64,000 nucleotides of DNA from the NCBI GenBank assembly GCA_021399445.1, contig JAJTUQ010000005.1, positions 62,001-126,000 of the forward strand, written 5' to 3'. A program made the position numbers and the translations under genes. This stretch comes from Xylogone sp. PMI_703 (Eukaryota > Ascomycota > Leotiomycetes). Of this stretch, positions 10,429 through 22,427 are shown in pieces; the stretch's first letter is position 1; each line of letters starts with the position of its first letter. The notes beneath the pieces are model-generated. The model had not been told where the DNA came from. It made no database searches and saw nothing but the letters and a program-made list of their open reading frames with translations.

Positions 10429-12615
10429 ATGGTAACATCGACTGCACGCGCTATACAAAGACGTGTCAAAACTGGTAAGTAGATTCCGTCTGGCTGCCCG
10501 TCCGGCTGGGCTGACACTGGTGACCGCAGGTTGGTGAGCCGACAAGCAGTCTTTCTTTGCTATACGCTCGAAGATCGTCATTGACATTGTTTGACAGCAA
10601 AACTTGTCGAAGGAGGAAGATAAAATGTAAAACCCTCAAGTTCCCCAACTTTGCATACTTCATTCTTCATCGATTTATGTGTAACCACTACAACTGACGC
10701 TTGCCAGGTGATGAGCGTCGACCTCAGTGTCGGCACTGTGAAATTGGCCGCCGCGTTTGTATATTTGACAGTACAACCGAACGCGGCCAATCCAGGCCTG
10801 GCAGAGTTCGTTCTTCTCCTGATCAGGCCTGCATCGGTTACCCAGCCGAAGGTGCATCAAATTTCCCTGTGAAAAATCTCCAATTGGGATTCTAATAAAG
10901 TGAATGCAAGCAGTCACATTTGTGTATCATCATCATCAGGTTGGCATCGAGATACAGGAAACGGATAGACTGCGCAGTGCACCTACGGCCTCCCAGGTGA
11001 ATAAAGCAGCGCAGTCTTTGTCCGGCCGCCATGTATCAAATGGTAATTTCTTCGGGGTAGCCTTTGACGCCCTCAACTGCTTACAAATAATATAGGAGAG
11101 TCACAGCAATCAGCGGCAGCGGAGGAGTCTGGGTCGACAAATCTGGATCAGAGCTTCAGATCTCCTGCTGACTTGGATTCCGTCGTCTTTTCACCCTACC
11201 CTGGCGAAAGTGGAAATAGGGTGGACTTGACTTTGGATGAAGCCGTCACGACGTTCCAAGTGCGGAGTCTCTCCAGGTCTTCTGTCTTTGCGAACGGCCC
11301 ATGGGAGCCTCTTAGTGACCCCGAAGATGCCCGCCTCTTTCAGCACTATGTGGACAATTTGGCTAGCTGGGTAAAATAATATTGTCCAATATGTCACCTC
11401 AAAGCTAATTTTGTCATTCAGCTTGATCTCAACGATCCCGAGCGGTACTTTACAACATTTGTTCCACATTTTGCCCTGCGCTGCCCCATGCTATTGAGTG
11501 CGATTTTGTCATTCGCTGCTAGTCATCTCAGTAGGCTAGACTCGTCCTGTGATGCACTCATAGGAATTGACTATCACAATAAATGCATTGAGCGGCTTAT
11601 ACCAGCCTTAGCAGACCCATCGCTGGCGCTAGACCCGATTCTGCCTTTGTCAACTGTTATTTTACGAATGCATGAGATGCTTACCTACGAGACGGATCAG
11701 CAGCGTCATTTACGCGGTTGTTCTTCACTTTTCGCCTATAATCGAAGCAGAGAGATGAAAGGGACGGCTTTCTGGACTTATATTCGTGAAGAGATCCTGG
11801 TAGCATTACCAAACAGATCTCCAACGAACATCGACACTAGTACTTGGAAAGACGAGATCTGTTGGGAAGGTAATACTGACTATGTTCATACTAACCGCAT
11901 GACCTGGCTAGCTATAGAAGTTATCAATTTCTGTTTCGGGGATGCCTTAAAGACGAACCCTGCCAAGGCCATCGAGCTACACCATGAAATTGATCTCTGG
12001 AGGCAGTCACTACCAGAGACTTTCAAACCTCTTTATACCGTCAATGATGGCAAGGCGTTCCCGAGGATATCATATTTATGTACATGGCATGGTTAGAGCC
12101 CCGTGTCCCGCGTGATAAGTGTCGACAATCATGTATTGATTTTTGGCCCATAGTCATCGGTATGCAGTTCTACCATATGGCTAAAGTCCTCCTCGCTCTA
12201 TACAATCCTAACCGCGCCAGTGGGATGGATTTTTTAGAGCTAGCAAGAATGGTTGAGGTAGTTACTTCAGATATCTGTCTGTACCTTATAGAATTACTGC
12301 TGATTCAATAATAGGAAGACATTCGAGAGCACACGGTGCAGTTGTGTGGCATGATCAAATCGCTTGGGAGTAGGCATCCGGGGGCGCTCGTGAATGGCGT
12401 TCAGCCTCTTATTCTTTGTATGGTTTGTCCCTCATATGAAACGAAGCTTGCTTTTGTTAACCGATGCGGTAATAGGTGGACGGAGTTTAAAGAACCGCGA
12501 GGAGCAGTTAGAATTGGTGAGAATGCTGCGCCAAATTGAGCGAGACACGGCTTGGCCTACCAACCAAGGAATACAATCATTGCAGAAAGCTTGGGGTAGA
12601 CAAATAAGCTATTAA
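10429..12615 (+). pseudogene. Zn2Cys6 transcription factor with damaged zinc cluster
   Basis: Eight exons reconstruct a fungal regulator: 10429-10474, 10598-10626, 10708-10868, 10940-11042, 11096-11370, 11422-12091, 12154-12257 and 12315-12615. The cluster reads KTCRRRKIKC then DERRPQCRHCEIGRRVC, so five of six cysteines are present (C-X6-C-X6-C-X2-C-X6-C). The first Cys codon and frame are missing at the exon 1/2 join. Adding back one CTGG unit before the donor at 10475 would supply it, so slippage of a CTGG pair is a likely cause. A second frameshift lies near 12408, after LVNGVQPL; the continuing frame encodes WFVPHMKRSLLL and ends in WGRQISY. The regulatory domain between (WLDLNDPERYFTTFVPHF, then VIGMQFYHMAKVLLALYNP) is intact. 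It probably regulated the adjacent sugar genes (inference). Confidence 0.75.
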
Positions 12616-13636
12616 TAAACAAGACACAGTCATCTAAATATGCAGGAAATTCTCTTAGGCAGGCTAATGCGAACTTGAAGACCTTCGATTCCTCCTCATA
12701 TTACTACTGTACTCTAAAACATTTTGGTTTTCAGTCTCTATACTCACTTGTAATGCTAAAGAACAGAACTGCTGAAAGACTGGCATTGTTATCGGAGTAA
12801 AAGTACAAATACGTGTTATTCCCATCCGCTAGATTGTTTATTAGCTATAGAGTAGGAACGCATCTCTTTCGCAATGTAGCAAAATATTCATTGTATCAAG
12901 TTCCATGATTGACCTAGTCAATTTTCGGGGCTAATCTTTCCATGTTGCCACATCCGCGCAGATTTATGGAGTACATCATTTCAAACTGATAGAGTGTGGT
13001 TTTGTCAGAACGCAGATATAGGTGGTATAAGCAGCCAGTTCAACTGGATTTCTCCTTTTTTTCTGAGAGGTGTCATTACTAAGCATTCCTCAGTATCAAT
13101 TCTGCATCTCTTTAGTCTATCGCATCTAAGTGAGTTAGGATCTCATCCACCGCCATCTCTTCAGGTCTCGCCTGATTAATTTCAGTTTGTACATCAGCTC
13201 TCTCCAGGGAGAACACAAGTTAATATAGCGCATTTTTTTTTGTTCAACATGTAAAAAAAGAGATCCGACTTGGTTGTAATTTGAACACGAAGTTAAAATA
13301 AATTCATATCAATGCTATAGTTTAGGCTGGTGTTCCCTGAATACTTAAAGTTTTCTTGCTACTCGTTAATATATGGAACGGACCTATGTCCGATAAGTAG
13401 CTAACGACGCGATACAAGTAGCCGATTTATTCCAAACTAGTTTTGCTCTCAGAAGTATAGAGGCTCCTTATGATAGTGATGCGGTATTACCTCATGTCGC
13501 TTGAAGTCGATTGACACAGGTCCAGGCAGTATAACACCGCCGAATCAAATCAGATGTACAAGCTTTACAACAACTTACCAGATAGTCTCCTTGCTTATGT
13601 AAAGATAAGAAATTTTCGGCACCTTGAATAGAAAAC
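12616..13636. other. AT-rich intergenic region
   Basis: This is the start of a long AT-rich tract. No open frame here resembles a known protein. Confidence 0.5.
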
Positions 13637-14242
13637 TCAGTCGCAGTTTCCGGTTTTCGTAAGGTCGATATATTTACAGACACTGTCTGAACATCCCTCC
13701 GGTCTTGTACGGTCTTCATTGTATTCACATTCAAGGAATTGACATGGCGTTCTGCGTTCTATGTCTGTGAACACATCTGTCGCCCTAACTAATTGTTTCT
13801 TTCCTGAAGGTTTTCTTTTCGAAAGATTTGAAAATATCGGGAGATGAGCAACTAATGTAGTAGGGGGCTGTGACAGCTGAGTCAGATCCACCAAACGGCC
13901 ATCAACACCAGTCCATACCTCTCGAAGATGTTGCTTCACATCTGGATCGCTAATAGAATTGACGTATTCTTCCAGCTGGTTTGGTGATAACGCATGATAG
14001 GCCGGGACGGTCCCATTAGCTGCAAAGCTCCGTAGAACTCCATCATCAGCAATGTGTACAAGCCCATCCCCACTGAATTAATCTGGCGAAGAATATCCCT
14101 CGCAGTAGGCTCGGATTTCTCGGTCCCCTGTACACTAGTCGGTTTGGCTTGTACATAATTCGCAACTGTCATAGACAACATTCGGATATACTTGAGCCAG
14201 CGCCGAGGCGGCGAATAACCCGATAACTGTAGTTAATTTCAT
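13637..14242 (-). pseudogene. Secreted Cys-rich protein, family A copy 1, two nonsense codons
   Basis: One reading frame of 202 codons runs from ATG 14242 to the stop at 13637. It starts with a clear signal peptide (MKLTTVIGLFAASALA, cut before Gln). Two in-frame stops interrupt it: TAG 14137-14135 (codon 36) and TAA 14080-14078 (codon 55), both explicable as C-to-T changes in Gln codons. Beyond them the frame continues with GLVHIADDGVLRSF, VWTGVDGRLV and a Cys-containing tail ending VCKYIDLTKTGNCD. The same blocks occur in the intact copy at 21840-22427 (MLHLADDGVLRSY, VFNGVDGRLV, CTYCLYIDQ), so this is a paralogue. I do not recognise the family. Secretion is predicted; function is unknown. 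Confidence 0.75.
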
Positions 14243-17200
14243 TTGAGTTTGTGAGTGTACGCGAATTTGATACATTGATAATAAGATTCGATTATAGAGA
14301 TTTGAATATTATCGCACGGATCAAAACACTAGGAATCATCTTAAATAAGCAAAGAAATATTCTTTTTCTAAAATAGCTAAATCTCGCATATATCCAAGGC
14401 TGTTGAAGAAGGTTACCAATTTGGTAATGGTTATCTAGCTTTAGTAAAAATGACTAATATGTAATATCTTGACTAAGGTACGAATTCAATTGTTTACACT
14501 AAGTATCCATACAGAACATGTTGTATTAGATGATGACTTCGCAGGCTCAGCTAATACTTCTACAATTTTCGCTTCAGCTATTCGATCCAGTTCTTTATAC
14601 TTAATAAAATCACCTTCAGTACTGTGAGCCTCGTTGTCTACGTTTGTTTGACTGATATTTGAGGAAGCAAACTCAACAAAGTTTTGTACTAGGTTTTCCA
14701 AGGCTGACGAGAGCTCTCAAATTATTAGACGGCCCTAATTCATGCTCAGGGCGACCCGCCTCTTTTTCAGGACGACTGGGTTCATACATACCCATTTTAA
14801 GCTTTCCTAGTGTATCATCCTCACTTCTAGACTGCTAGAACGGGGCATCTCTGGTATTAAGATCAATTATTGCTATAAGCATGCATGTATCATTACCTAA
14901 AATTTTATAATAGAGCTATTTTAGTGTAACATGTACAATAATGCTCTCTATCTCTTCCTTGGCGTTGCTCTGCTCATTCGTGCCAATAGTGCTGTTGTGT
15001 GCTTATTACAAAACAGGATTGCCTATTCCCTAGGGAGTTATTTTTTATAATCGTTATAAAATTACTCTCTACATACTCATGAGTATCTATTACACCTAAT
15101 CGCACATCTACTTTGACTAGGATGACTCTACTGTTATGTTAGCTACTCAGCTCTTAGCTGCTGAGCAAGTTATTATAAACTATAACTCCTACGCTTATTG
15201 TACCAGATTGTAATTATGAGTGAGTCAATTCAATGTGCCAAAATCTCTCAGTAACAAAAGCTTTTGTTGGCGCTAACCATTGCCAGTGTTGTCTTCCGGA
15301 GACTCATCTTCAATTACCTGTTAACCAGTGTAGAAGCATTGGGTAGTTGCGTCCGAGATGCTATTGCTAGTGTGAGAACTTAGGTGCTTCAAGATTTATT
15401 TCTCAGAGCTTCTATCGCGGCTCCATAGTTCAGCTTATCTATGAATGCTCATCGTTGTTGCACTCACTAGTATCGAGTAGGATATCAATGGTTAATAATT
15501 GTTAACAATTATACATCTACATGCACTTTTATAATGATCCTGGTCAAGGACTGATTCACAGATTTGGAAGAAAAGTCAGTGATCATTTTAATGCTGCAAG
15601 AAGGGTCGTCTTAGAACAAATATATGGGTGAATCAGCAGCCAGGCGATCGAAGATCTCTCTTTGATCTGACAGGTCCTCTGGAACGAGAGCACGACGTAA
15701 AGTTTTCTCCAGTGCAAACAATGAGGATAATGAGACTTCGAAATATTTTATAAAATAGGTTGATCAAATTACCGCATAATCTCATGACAACCCGTTGTGA
15801 GGTACTGAGCGGGTTTATTTCGTCAAATATCAATGTTTAAGGCATTGTGGTAGGGAAACTGTCTGTGCACCCTCCTGTGGCACGCAGCACCTGTAGTCCG
15901 CTGATTACAGCGCTATGGTATGCCAAGTGGGAGATATGAAGATTAAGTATATTCAAGCTATGTATGCAGGAAAGTGGCCTCAGGGGCTAGGTGCCTAAGG
16001 CCGTGAAGCCGCTGCTCCCTTATGATTGCATAGATACCAACGGGGGCACGTATCTGCGCCCGTTGGATTCTATGCAGTTCCTCGTGGTTCAGAATTTCAG
16101 AACTACCTCACCTGTATTGGACATGTACTGTATTCGTTGATCGAATTGTTATGCTAGCGATTCGGGCTCGCAGCATATCATGCAATCACTACCATGGGAT
16201 AGTTTTGCGGGCTAATACTTTATCAAGAGCGCTACGCAAGATTCTGTTGTCATTAATATCCGTTCGCATGAGTACGGAACATTCTTAGATATCGCTGCTT
16301 TCTCCGCATAAGCAACACCATAAGCTGAGCACTGAATTGTAGCTTTGACAACAGGCGTTTTTATACATGGGTAATTAACAGGTTTGACGAAGTGAGTGTT
16401 CAGCCCGGAACGGGTTTATGGCACATATGATCGACCAAAAAGTAATTTTCGTGGATGTTATGTTGAGATTTGGGAACCCGCGATTTTATGTCGGCTTACT
16501 ATTCCGAATAAAGCAAGTAACGTATGATGGAAAGATGAAAGAGCAGTAACAGTTGTTAGAAAGGCGGTGGCCCTAATCTTACTTGGAATTAAAATAGGGT
16601 GGATGATGATACTGTGCTGTATATTCTCAATTTTAACATTATAAGCTCTCAGTCCACTGCCCAAGTTGATAGATGGGTAGCAAGTTAGGCTAGAATTTCT
16701 TTACGGTTAACTGAATCATAAGCTCCACATCCCTTTCTCGGTTAACGCCAATCGCATATACATGCCTTATACATGGCTTGTTAACGAGGTCACTACCTCG
16801 TAACTTTACGGAGTTATTGTCACCCTGTTAGAATAAATGTTCCGATAATAGTAGTAACACAAAGATCGATTGAACTAACTATGCTCCAGTGCAATAATAA
16901 TACCGTTCACTAGAGGGCAGTGTTCTTATTGATTATTCCTATTGACGAAACGGTTATTTACAGTCCGAATGTGCTACTTGTATTGTTCTAACACCTTCAT
17001 AGCCTCAGATCGTTTAAATTCGTCGAGCAACGTTCAACTCAAAATGACATGAGAGCAGCTCCGAGTTTGAAGCTAATAGTAGCTTCTGGTGGCCTGATAT
17101 GATATTATAAAGACTCAAATATTCCACAAGGATGGGCTAATGTGTGGTCGATTGCAACACTTCGTCAATAATCCATGCATATGGTATAGTTGAGTAAGTT

Positions 17201-18298
17201 GACCCCTTAATCAAGTAAGGCTGGTAATCATATGTGTCTAGTGTACATACTGCAAATTCCCAAATGGCGGTATTTATGTTTAAAACTATACTCGGTGATA
17301 AACGAAGTGCGACATCGACCACGCATTAGCTTGTCCTTTGAATATTTGAGTCTATGGCAGCAAACTCTGAGTAAGCTTACCTACGTAAAAATATACTATA
17401 ACTAGTTTTCGAACAAGACAGAACAAGGATGAAACAAGGAGTACGAAGATCTTATAAGGTTTATTCCGAAATATTTGTTACTATCCCCCTCCTATAATAC
17501 TTGTCATCCACAAGGGGAAAACTGGAGAATATTGCAACTTCAGCACGGGCTCTGCGTAAGATTTGAACAAGGCACGCAAGGACTTTATAATCCAAATTGG
17601 GTAATTATGATGATTTTTTTGACCTCGTATACCGGGGTCTGGGCAAATGAGAGTGTCAGACCAGGGAACCTGTGGATCGGGTGACAAGTATTATGGGGGG
17701 AGATAGTGTTATTTTAACCTGTAAGTGCTGGGGCTTGGAAAGGGAGCGCTTGTAGATCACTGTGAAATATTCAAAAGAGGATAATATTGTTTCAATATTT
17801 GTTCCTATAGACTAGGTTCCAGTACAGAAAGCGGCATAATATTACGGCTCATGTACACCGATGATAAGTTTAGTGACCAAATGGTTCTTAAATATAATAT
17901 TTGATGTAGTCTCCCCACCTCTAAGTAATGTCGATCCTGTGAATCTTATCCTTATCATACGTCCTCATTGCTGAGCCCTTGCACTGTTAGTATTCTTGCC
18001 ATAGAATTGTATCTGAAATAGAACTGTATGATATTTGCGATATTTGTTTAAATCTTGTAGATCTTACTCTACAGATCCACCTAGCATCAACTTTGACACC
18101 AGTGCCTCAATTGATTTAAAGGAAGATGATATTACAGACTGTATTCAATCGCTTAATACAATAGAATAAAAACGAATGTTGAACTTTAATACATCGTCAT
18201 TGTAACCAGGTTTTAACATATCCGCATATTCTTTTGGTTAATTATTTGTGAAAGTGAAGACTGTTGGTAGAGCACAGCTTTCTATGCATTTAGAAATC
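14243..18298. other. 4-kb AT-rich gene-free tract
   Basis: No gene is supported here. Short open frames such as 14486-14701 (minus) are isolated and lack recognisable motifs. An imperfect 20-bp hairpin lies at 16027-16076 and is listed separately. The tract looks like degenerate intergenic or old repeat sequence, but I cannot assign any element. Confidence 0.5.
16027..16076. repeat. Imperfect 20-bp inverted repeat
   Basis: The left arm TGCATAGATACCAACGGGGG (16027-16046) pairs with the right arm at 16057-16076 across a 10-nt spacer, with 17 of 20 positions complementary. The arms are GC-richer than the surrounding AT-rich DNA. No gene or terminal repeat of a transposon is evident beside it. 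Confidence 0.6.
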
Positions 18299-19481
18299 AT
18301 GGATTGCAAGGATATAGAGGATGCCGCAAAGCGGAAACGAATACAGAATCGTGAGGCACAAAGGAGGCACCGTATGTCATCCGTTCATAATCCGCTTTGG
18401 AGATTTACACTTTTGATGCACTACTTAGTCCAGACTGCTAACACTGTTTTCACCTTGCAGGTAGGAAATTGCACACGCGATTACAACAGGTCGAGCAGCA
18501 ACTCATAGAAGCCAAGAGTGTGAGTGTCGATGAGACTAGTGAGCTAGTTGGGACATGTCAGGTCATTAGAACGAATCCATCAATATTGAGTGTAAAAAAT
18601 ACCACGAACTCTTCACACCAAGTAGGAGCGCAAATACCAACTTCTCCCGACTCGGCATTCGAAACTATCATCGGCTTGGAACAGCTCTCTGTTAGTAGAG
18701 CAACAGACAAGAGCAGTGCATTATTTCCTTCCCAGATTCCGAGTTGTCCAGATACCAATTGGGGCTGTCACGAAAGTAACAGCATTGCAAGCAACTCGAA
18801 TACTCCACCGAATGCCCCGAATATAGAAGAGATGTTTGACCCAGGAATGATTTTCCAGATTACAGATGATTTACTATATAATAATCAAGCTGACATATAT
18901 GGCTGCAAGGTAAGGGTGAGGATTTCTCCAGGCACTGGTTTAACCTTAACTGACTTTCATTCAAGAATAACTCACAAAGCAAGGACGGGAATTTGAGCGA
19001 TAGTACCAGTAAGCCTCAGCCTCTACTCCATCTAGCCGTAAAAAATGGACGTAGGAATGTTGTTGAAGTTTTATTACGGAATGGTGCAAGCGTTACTACC
19101 ACGGATAGCGCTGGTATGACAGCTTTGCATATAGCGGCAAAATCTGGTTATGAGGAGATTAGCGATCTACTTCTTACTAGGCATGCTGATTGCTCTGTTC
19201 AGGATTATATGGGGAATTCACCCCTTCATCTTGCTGCAGAAGAGAACCATAAAGAAGTTCTAAAAGTTCTTCTTACCAGCCAGTCGAAAATGTTAGTAAA
19301 CCATGAGGGAAGAACAGCATTACATCTGGCAGCCCAACGAGGCCATGTAGAGATAATACAAGAGCTTGTTTCTCATGATACAAGCATGATTAATGTTAAA
19401 GATTATGCTGGGCAGACAGCCATTTCACTGGCGGTTAAGAATGGGCATTGCGGAATTGTTGAGATATGGTGTAGATGTTAA
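18299..19481 (+). CDS. ToxE-like bANK transcription factor (basic region plus ankyrin repeats)
   Basis: Exons 18299-18371, 18461-18909 and 18966-19481 splice in frame (introns 89 and 56 nt) to about 345 residues. Near residues 12-26 is a bZIP basic region, KRKRIQNREAQRRHR, followed by RKLHTRLQQVEQQL but no proper leucine zipper. A Ser/Thr/Asn-rich linker follows. The C-terminal half has four ankyrin repeats (signatures LLHLAVKNG, ALHIAAKSG, PLHLAAEEN, ALHLAAQRG) and a partial fifth. This layout is that of the bANK class, whose known member ToxE controls toxin-biosynthesis genes in Cochliobolus carbonum. The last repeat is cut short: the frame ends at WCRC, while another frame continues as YGVDVNSTV before a stop, so a small deletion near 19460 probably removed the natural C-terminus. 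It lies among the secreted-protein genes, but control of them is unproven. Confidence 0.85.
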
Positions 19482-20862
19482 CTCAACTGTTTAAACATGT
19501 ATAGAAGCTAAGATAAATAATAATAACTATCTCATGAAATGATAAACATACCTGGTTTTCTGATTAGTTATATTCACGAAAAGTACTGATATAACATTAT
19601 ATAACAAGTTAATGAATAAACGTAGCACTAAAATTCCTATGAATCGTAATTATTAAAGGCTATCAGTGCATCACCACACATCCACATATCTACTTCAGCA
19701 GAGCTCCATGGCGATTACCATGTCCTTCGTAGAGGGCTGCGCTAAACACCCCACAAAGACAACCTGGCGACTCCAGGCTGATACGAACTTACAGCCGTTG
19801 GCCTCAGTCGTAAAGATGAAATTCTAGGCTTTGTGAGTTCTGAGCCTACCATTCTCCTCACTCTTTATTGGGCACTGACTTGAAAAGACTTGGGAGACTA
19901 TGCGAGTCTGCGCTCCGAAGATACGAGAATACCTCAAGTGCATTAGCTCAGTACAACAATTCGCTCTAGTGCCAGCCTGTAGTGGCTCTAGCCCCAGGTA
20001 TCATTTATATAAGGTTATGATTGTCGTTATCTTACATCATTAGTTAAGTATGCGATTTTAGCTCGCTCAAAGCTACTACAACTGTACATAATTTCAGCAA
20101 CATTGTACTTCGACGTGCCTGGGTTCAAATCATACAGGAGGACATTGCTAGTCATCCATGATCTGCATTAGTGTGAGAGATAATGACAGCAGATAAAATG
20201 GTTGCGTCCTTCTACACCTGACGATCCGCCGTACCTTACCGAGCTTACCTTTTCCCCAGTAAACACGGCGAGACCTAATCGTAACCTTTTCTGCTTGATT
20301 GGATGATATCCGGGGGCCCATGGATGAGAGGGAGCAAGAGGCGAGATGTAACAGTGATTATTGGATATCATCGAAACAAATTTCATTCCTTGCCCGTCGC
20401 AATCCCCAATGTGCATTCAAAGTCGTAGTAGGATGTGTTTAGATCCAGAAAACGGGCTAAGCTTCAATAGGATACTGCTCTCACACCGCCAAATTGTAAC
20501 AGACGTAAACATTAATGTTCACTGACATCTTCACTCGTCTTTACAATCTGACGTATTGTAATTGTGCGATGCAAATTCTGTAGCGTGTAACCTCTCTCTA
20601 ACCTGAATGAATTGTCCCTACGATGATTAAACTCTCGAGAATAGACCAATATCTGCCCCTTATTACTTACGAAACAATAAATTAATTTTACAGGACATAA
20701 ACCATATCCGGTGAGGATAATTTTAATTTAGGACTTAAAGTTTATTATGGCACTAATATTTGGTTAAGAGAAAAGAAGTTATATTCACTGCTACATGAAG
20801 CAATCTCGACTTAAACACCACGGACTCTGATGAATGTTACCCATTCATAACATAACGACTCC
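19482..20862. other. Intergenic region
   Basis: This gap separates the bANK gene from the first family B gene. A B-box-like GGGTTCAAAT at 20121-20130 lacks a matching tRNA fold. I see no supported gene. Confidence 0.5.
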
Positions 20863-21328
20863 TTAATGACCATAGTAGGGGTTAAGTACTTGTACACCAT
20901 TCCCAGTACCTGCTTGACAGCACTGACCATTTATTTGATTGCCTTCAAGATAGTATTGGTTAGTCACATATTTAAAACTAGGCTCCATAACGCATTACCT
21001 CCTGCATCGTAAAGGCAGTTATCAGTTCCAAAATATATATCGACGTAATTGGTAGGCCACGAAGCATACATTTGGCAGCCAGGGTTGGCGACCTGGTTGG
21101 TCCTCTCATCGCCGTTAAATCGAGCAAAAAAAGTTGCAGACCCAGAACCAATATTAAGATACTGATTTTGGCAGACCGGGGTAGTGTTGATATCAATGCA
21201 ACCAGTATTCACATGCTGCGTATGTTACTATACTTGTCTAGGTAGCCTAGACTAGAGCTTAAACTTACCACATTGGTGCCGAGAGTCAGCGCAAAGAAGT
21301 TGCTAATCAAAAAAGTCTTATACAACAT
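20863..21328 (-). CDS. Small secreted six-cysteine protein, family B copy 1
   Basis: Exons 21328-21269, 21215-20999 and 20942-20863 join to 118 residues. Exon 1 encodes a hydrophobic leader (MLYKTFLISNFFALTLGTNV). The mature part has six cysteines with spacing C-x8-C-x31-C-x19-C-x12-CC, suggesting three disulfides. Conserved runs include PGCQMYASWPTNYVDIYFG, DNCLYDAGGN and the end LNPYYGH. The paralogue at 23490-23965 shares this spacing, intron positions and an identical 80-nt last exon. I do not recognise the family. The gene is divergent from family A copy 2, with about 510 bp between starts. Effector-like or antimicrobial roles are possible but only guessed from size, cysteines and secretion. 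Confidence 0.82.
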
Positions 21329-21839
21329 TTTGAAACTGGAAATCTGAAAATAGACAAAGATGCGAGTTGAACGTGTAGTAGAGAGTAGTGTAGAGTTATT
21401 TACTGTCGATAGGTAAATCGATACAGCAATGAACTTCTATTATATATTAGTTGCTACTATGTACGAAACGCTCGCACCTGGATCGATACCGTTATAGAAG
21501 CGCAGTGTTACAGTAAGAGATTAGTTTAACTTACTACACACGTCGTCAAGTCTGACTAATATTCTTCCAGCTCAATACGGCAATATCTTCACATCTGTCA
21601 GAACTTCTGACGCATGAAAAAAATATCAAAGTGACAAATATTATTCCAAGTAATGATTATGGCGTGGAAGTTTGCCATGTGTCATAGTTAAGAGAAATGG
21701 AACACTCTTAAATATATTTTCTGATTGCAAGTCTCTTGTGGTGATATTCTTCCTCTCACTGAGTGTTCGGTTGAACGTGATAAGCGACCTCTCTTTTTGC
21801 GTTTTTCTTCTGAGACGGCGTATAATTACTTTAATCATC
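21329..21839. promoter_or_regulatory. Divergent promoter between family B copy 1 and family A copy 2
   Basis: About 510 bp lies between two divergent start codons, so regulatory DNA may be shared. I could not identify a repeated operator by eye. An open frame continues upstream of 21840 on the plus strand, but the signal-peptide-like start favours 21840. Confidence 0.5.
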
Positions 21840-22427
21840 ATGTTAAAGTTGAGATTAGTCTCACAATTACTGCCTCAGCTGGTCAGTTTCTACAGTGCAA
21901 TTAGACATTTCAGGCAAAATACTAACTATATGCTTCAGCTGACCTGGGCGGGAATCTCCAGTGCCAACATACCATCGGTACCACGCGATCTCATTAGTAA
22001 CGCGCTGGGCGGATTGGAAACTCACAACCAAGGGATGCTGCATCTAGCTGATGACGGCGTGCTTCGCTCTTATGATGCCGATCGATATACAGTTATCGCC
22101 TATAAGAAGCTCGCGCCGGAGGAAATAGCTGCTTTCACAGCGGAATACACTGGTGCTGACAAAGAACACTTGGATGATGTCTTTAATGGTGTAGATGGGC
22201 GACTCGTAAGCGATGAGTCCAAGCTGCTAAATCCAGATTCAGCATTGCGCCCTAATTTTGGACCGGGAGATCCTCTTGCGTCTCGTGACCTGGAGGCAAG
22301 ATATAGCATCTGTGGTTCTGGCTGCGGTATAGCTGCTGATTGTCCAGGTGATGGTGGCTGCACTTACTGTCTCTATATTGATCAACTCTCCCTTAAGTAT
22401 GGAGAGGGGCATTGTTATAAGCAATAA
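21840..22427 (+). CDS. Secreted Cys-rich protein, family A copy 2 (intact)
   Basis: The predicted exons 21840-21881 and 21939-22427 give 176 residues. The 57-nt intron has donor GTCAGT, a strong ACTAAC branch and acceptor TTCAG; it contains no stop and is a multiple of three, so retention would also keep frame. The spliced start, MLKLRLVSQLLPQL then LTWAGISSA, resembles a secretion signal cut before NIPS. The core has MLHLADDGVLRSY and NGVDGRLV, shared with the pseudogene copy at 13637-14242. The C-terminus is a six-Cys module with spacing C-x3-C-x5-C-x5-C-x2-C-x14-C. No known domain is recognised. It sits between two family B genes. Confidence 0.72.
   Translation: MLKLRLVSQLLPQLVSFYSAIRHFRQNTNYMLQLTWAGISSANIPSVPRDLISNALGGLETHNQGMLHLADDGVLRSYDADRYTVIAYKKLAPEEIAAFTAEYTGADKEHLDDVFNGVDGRLVSDESKLLNPDSALRPNFGPGDPLASRDLEARYSICGSGCGIAADCPGDGGCTYCLYIDQLSLKYGEGHCYKQ

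Noticed and set aside
14486..14701. 71-codon open frame on the minus strand
   Set aside because: Isolated, AT-rich and motif-free; no homology to the families seen here.
20121..20130. GGGTTCAAAT resembling a tRNA B-box
   Set aside because: No acceptor stem, D-arm or anticodon arm can be folded around it. A similar B-box-like string near 4425-4435 is within mannosidase coding sequence.
21672..21839. Upstream extension of family A copy 2
   Set aside because: The extension adds a frame without homology to copy 1, while the ATG at 21840 gives a secretion-like start and precedes a good intron.
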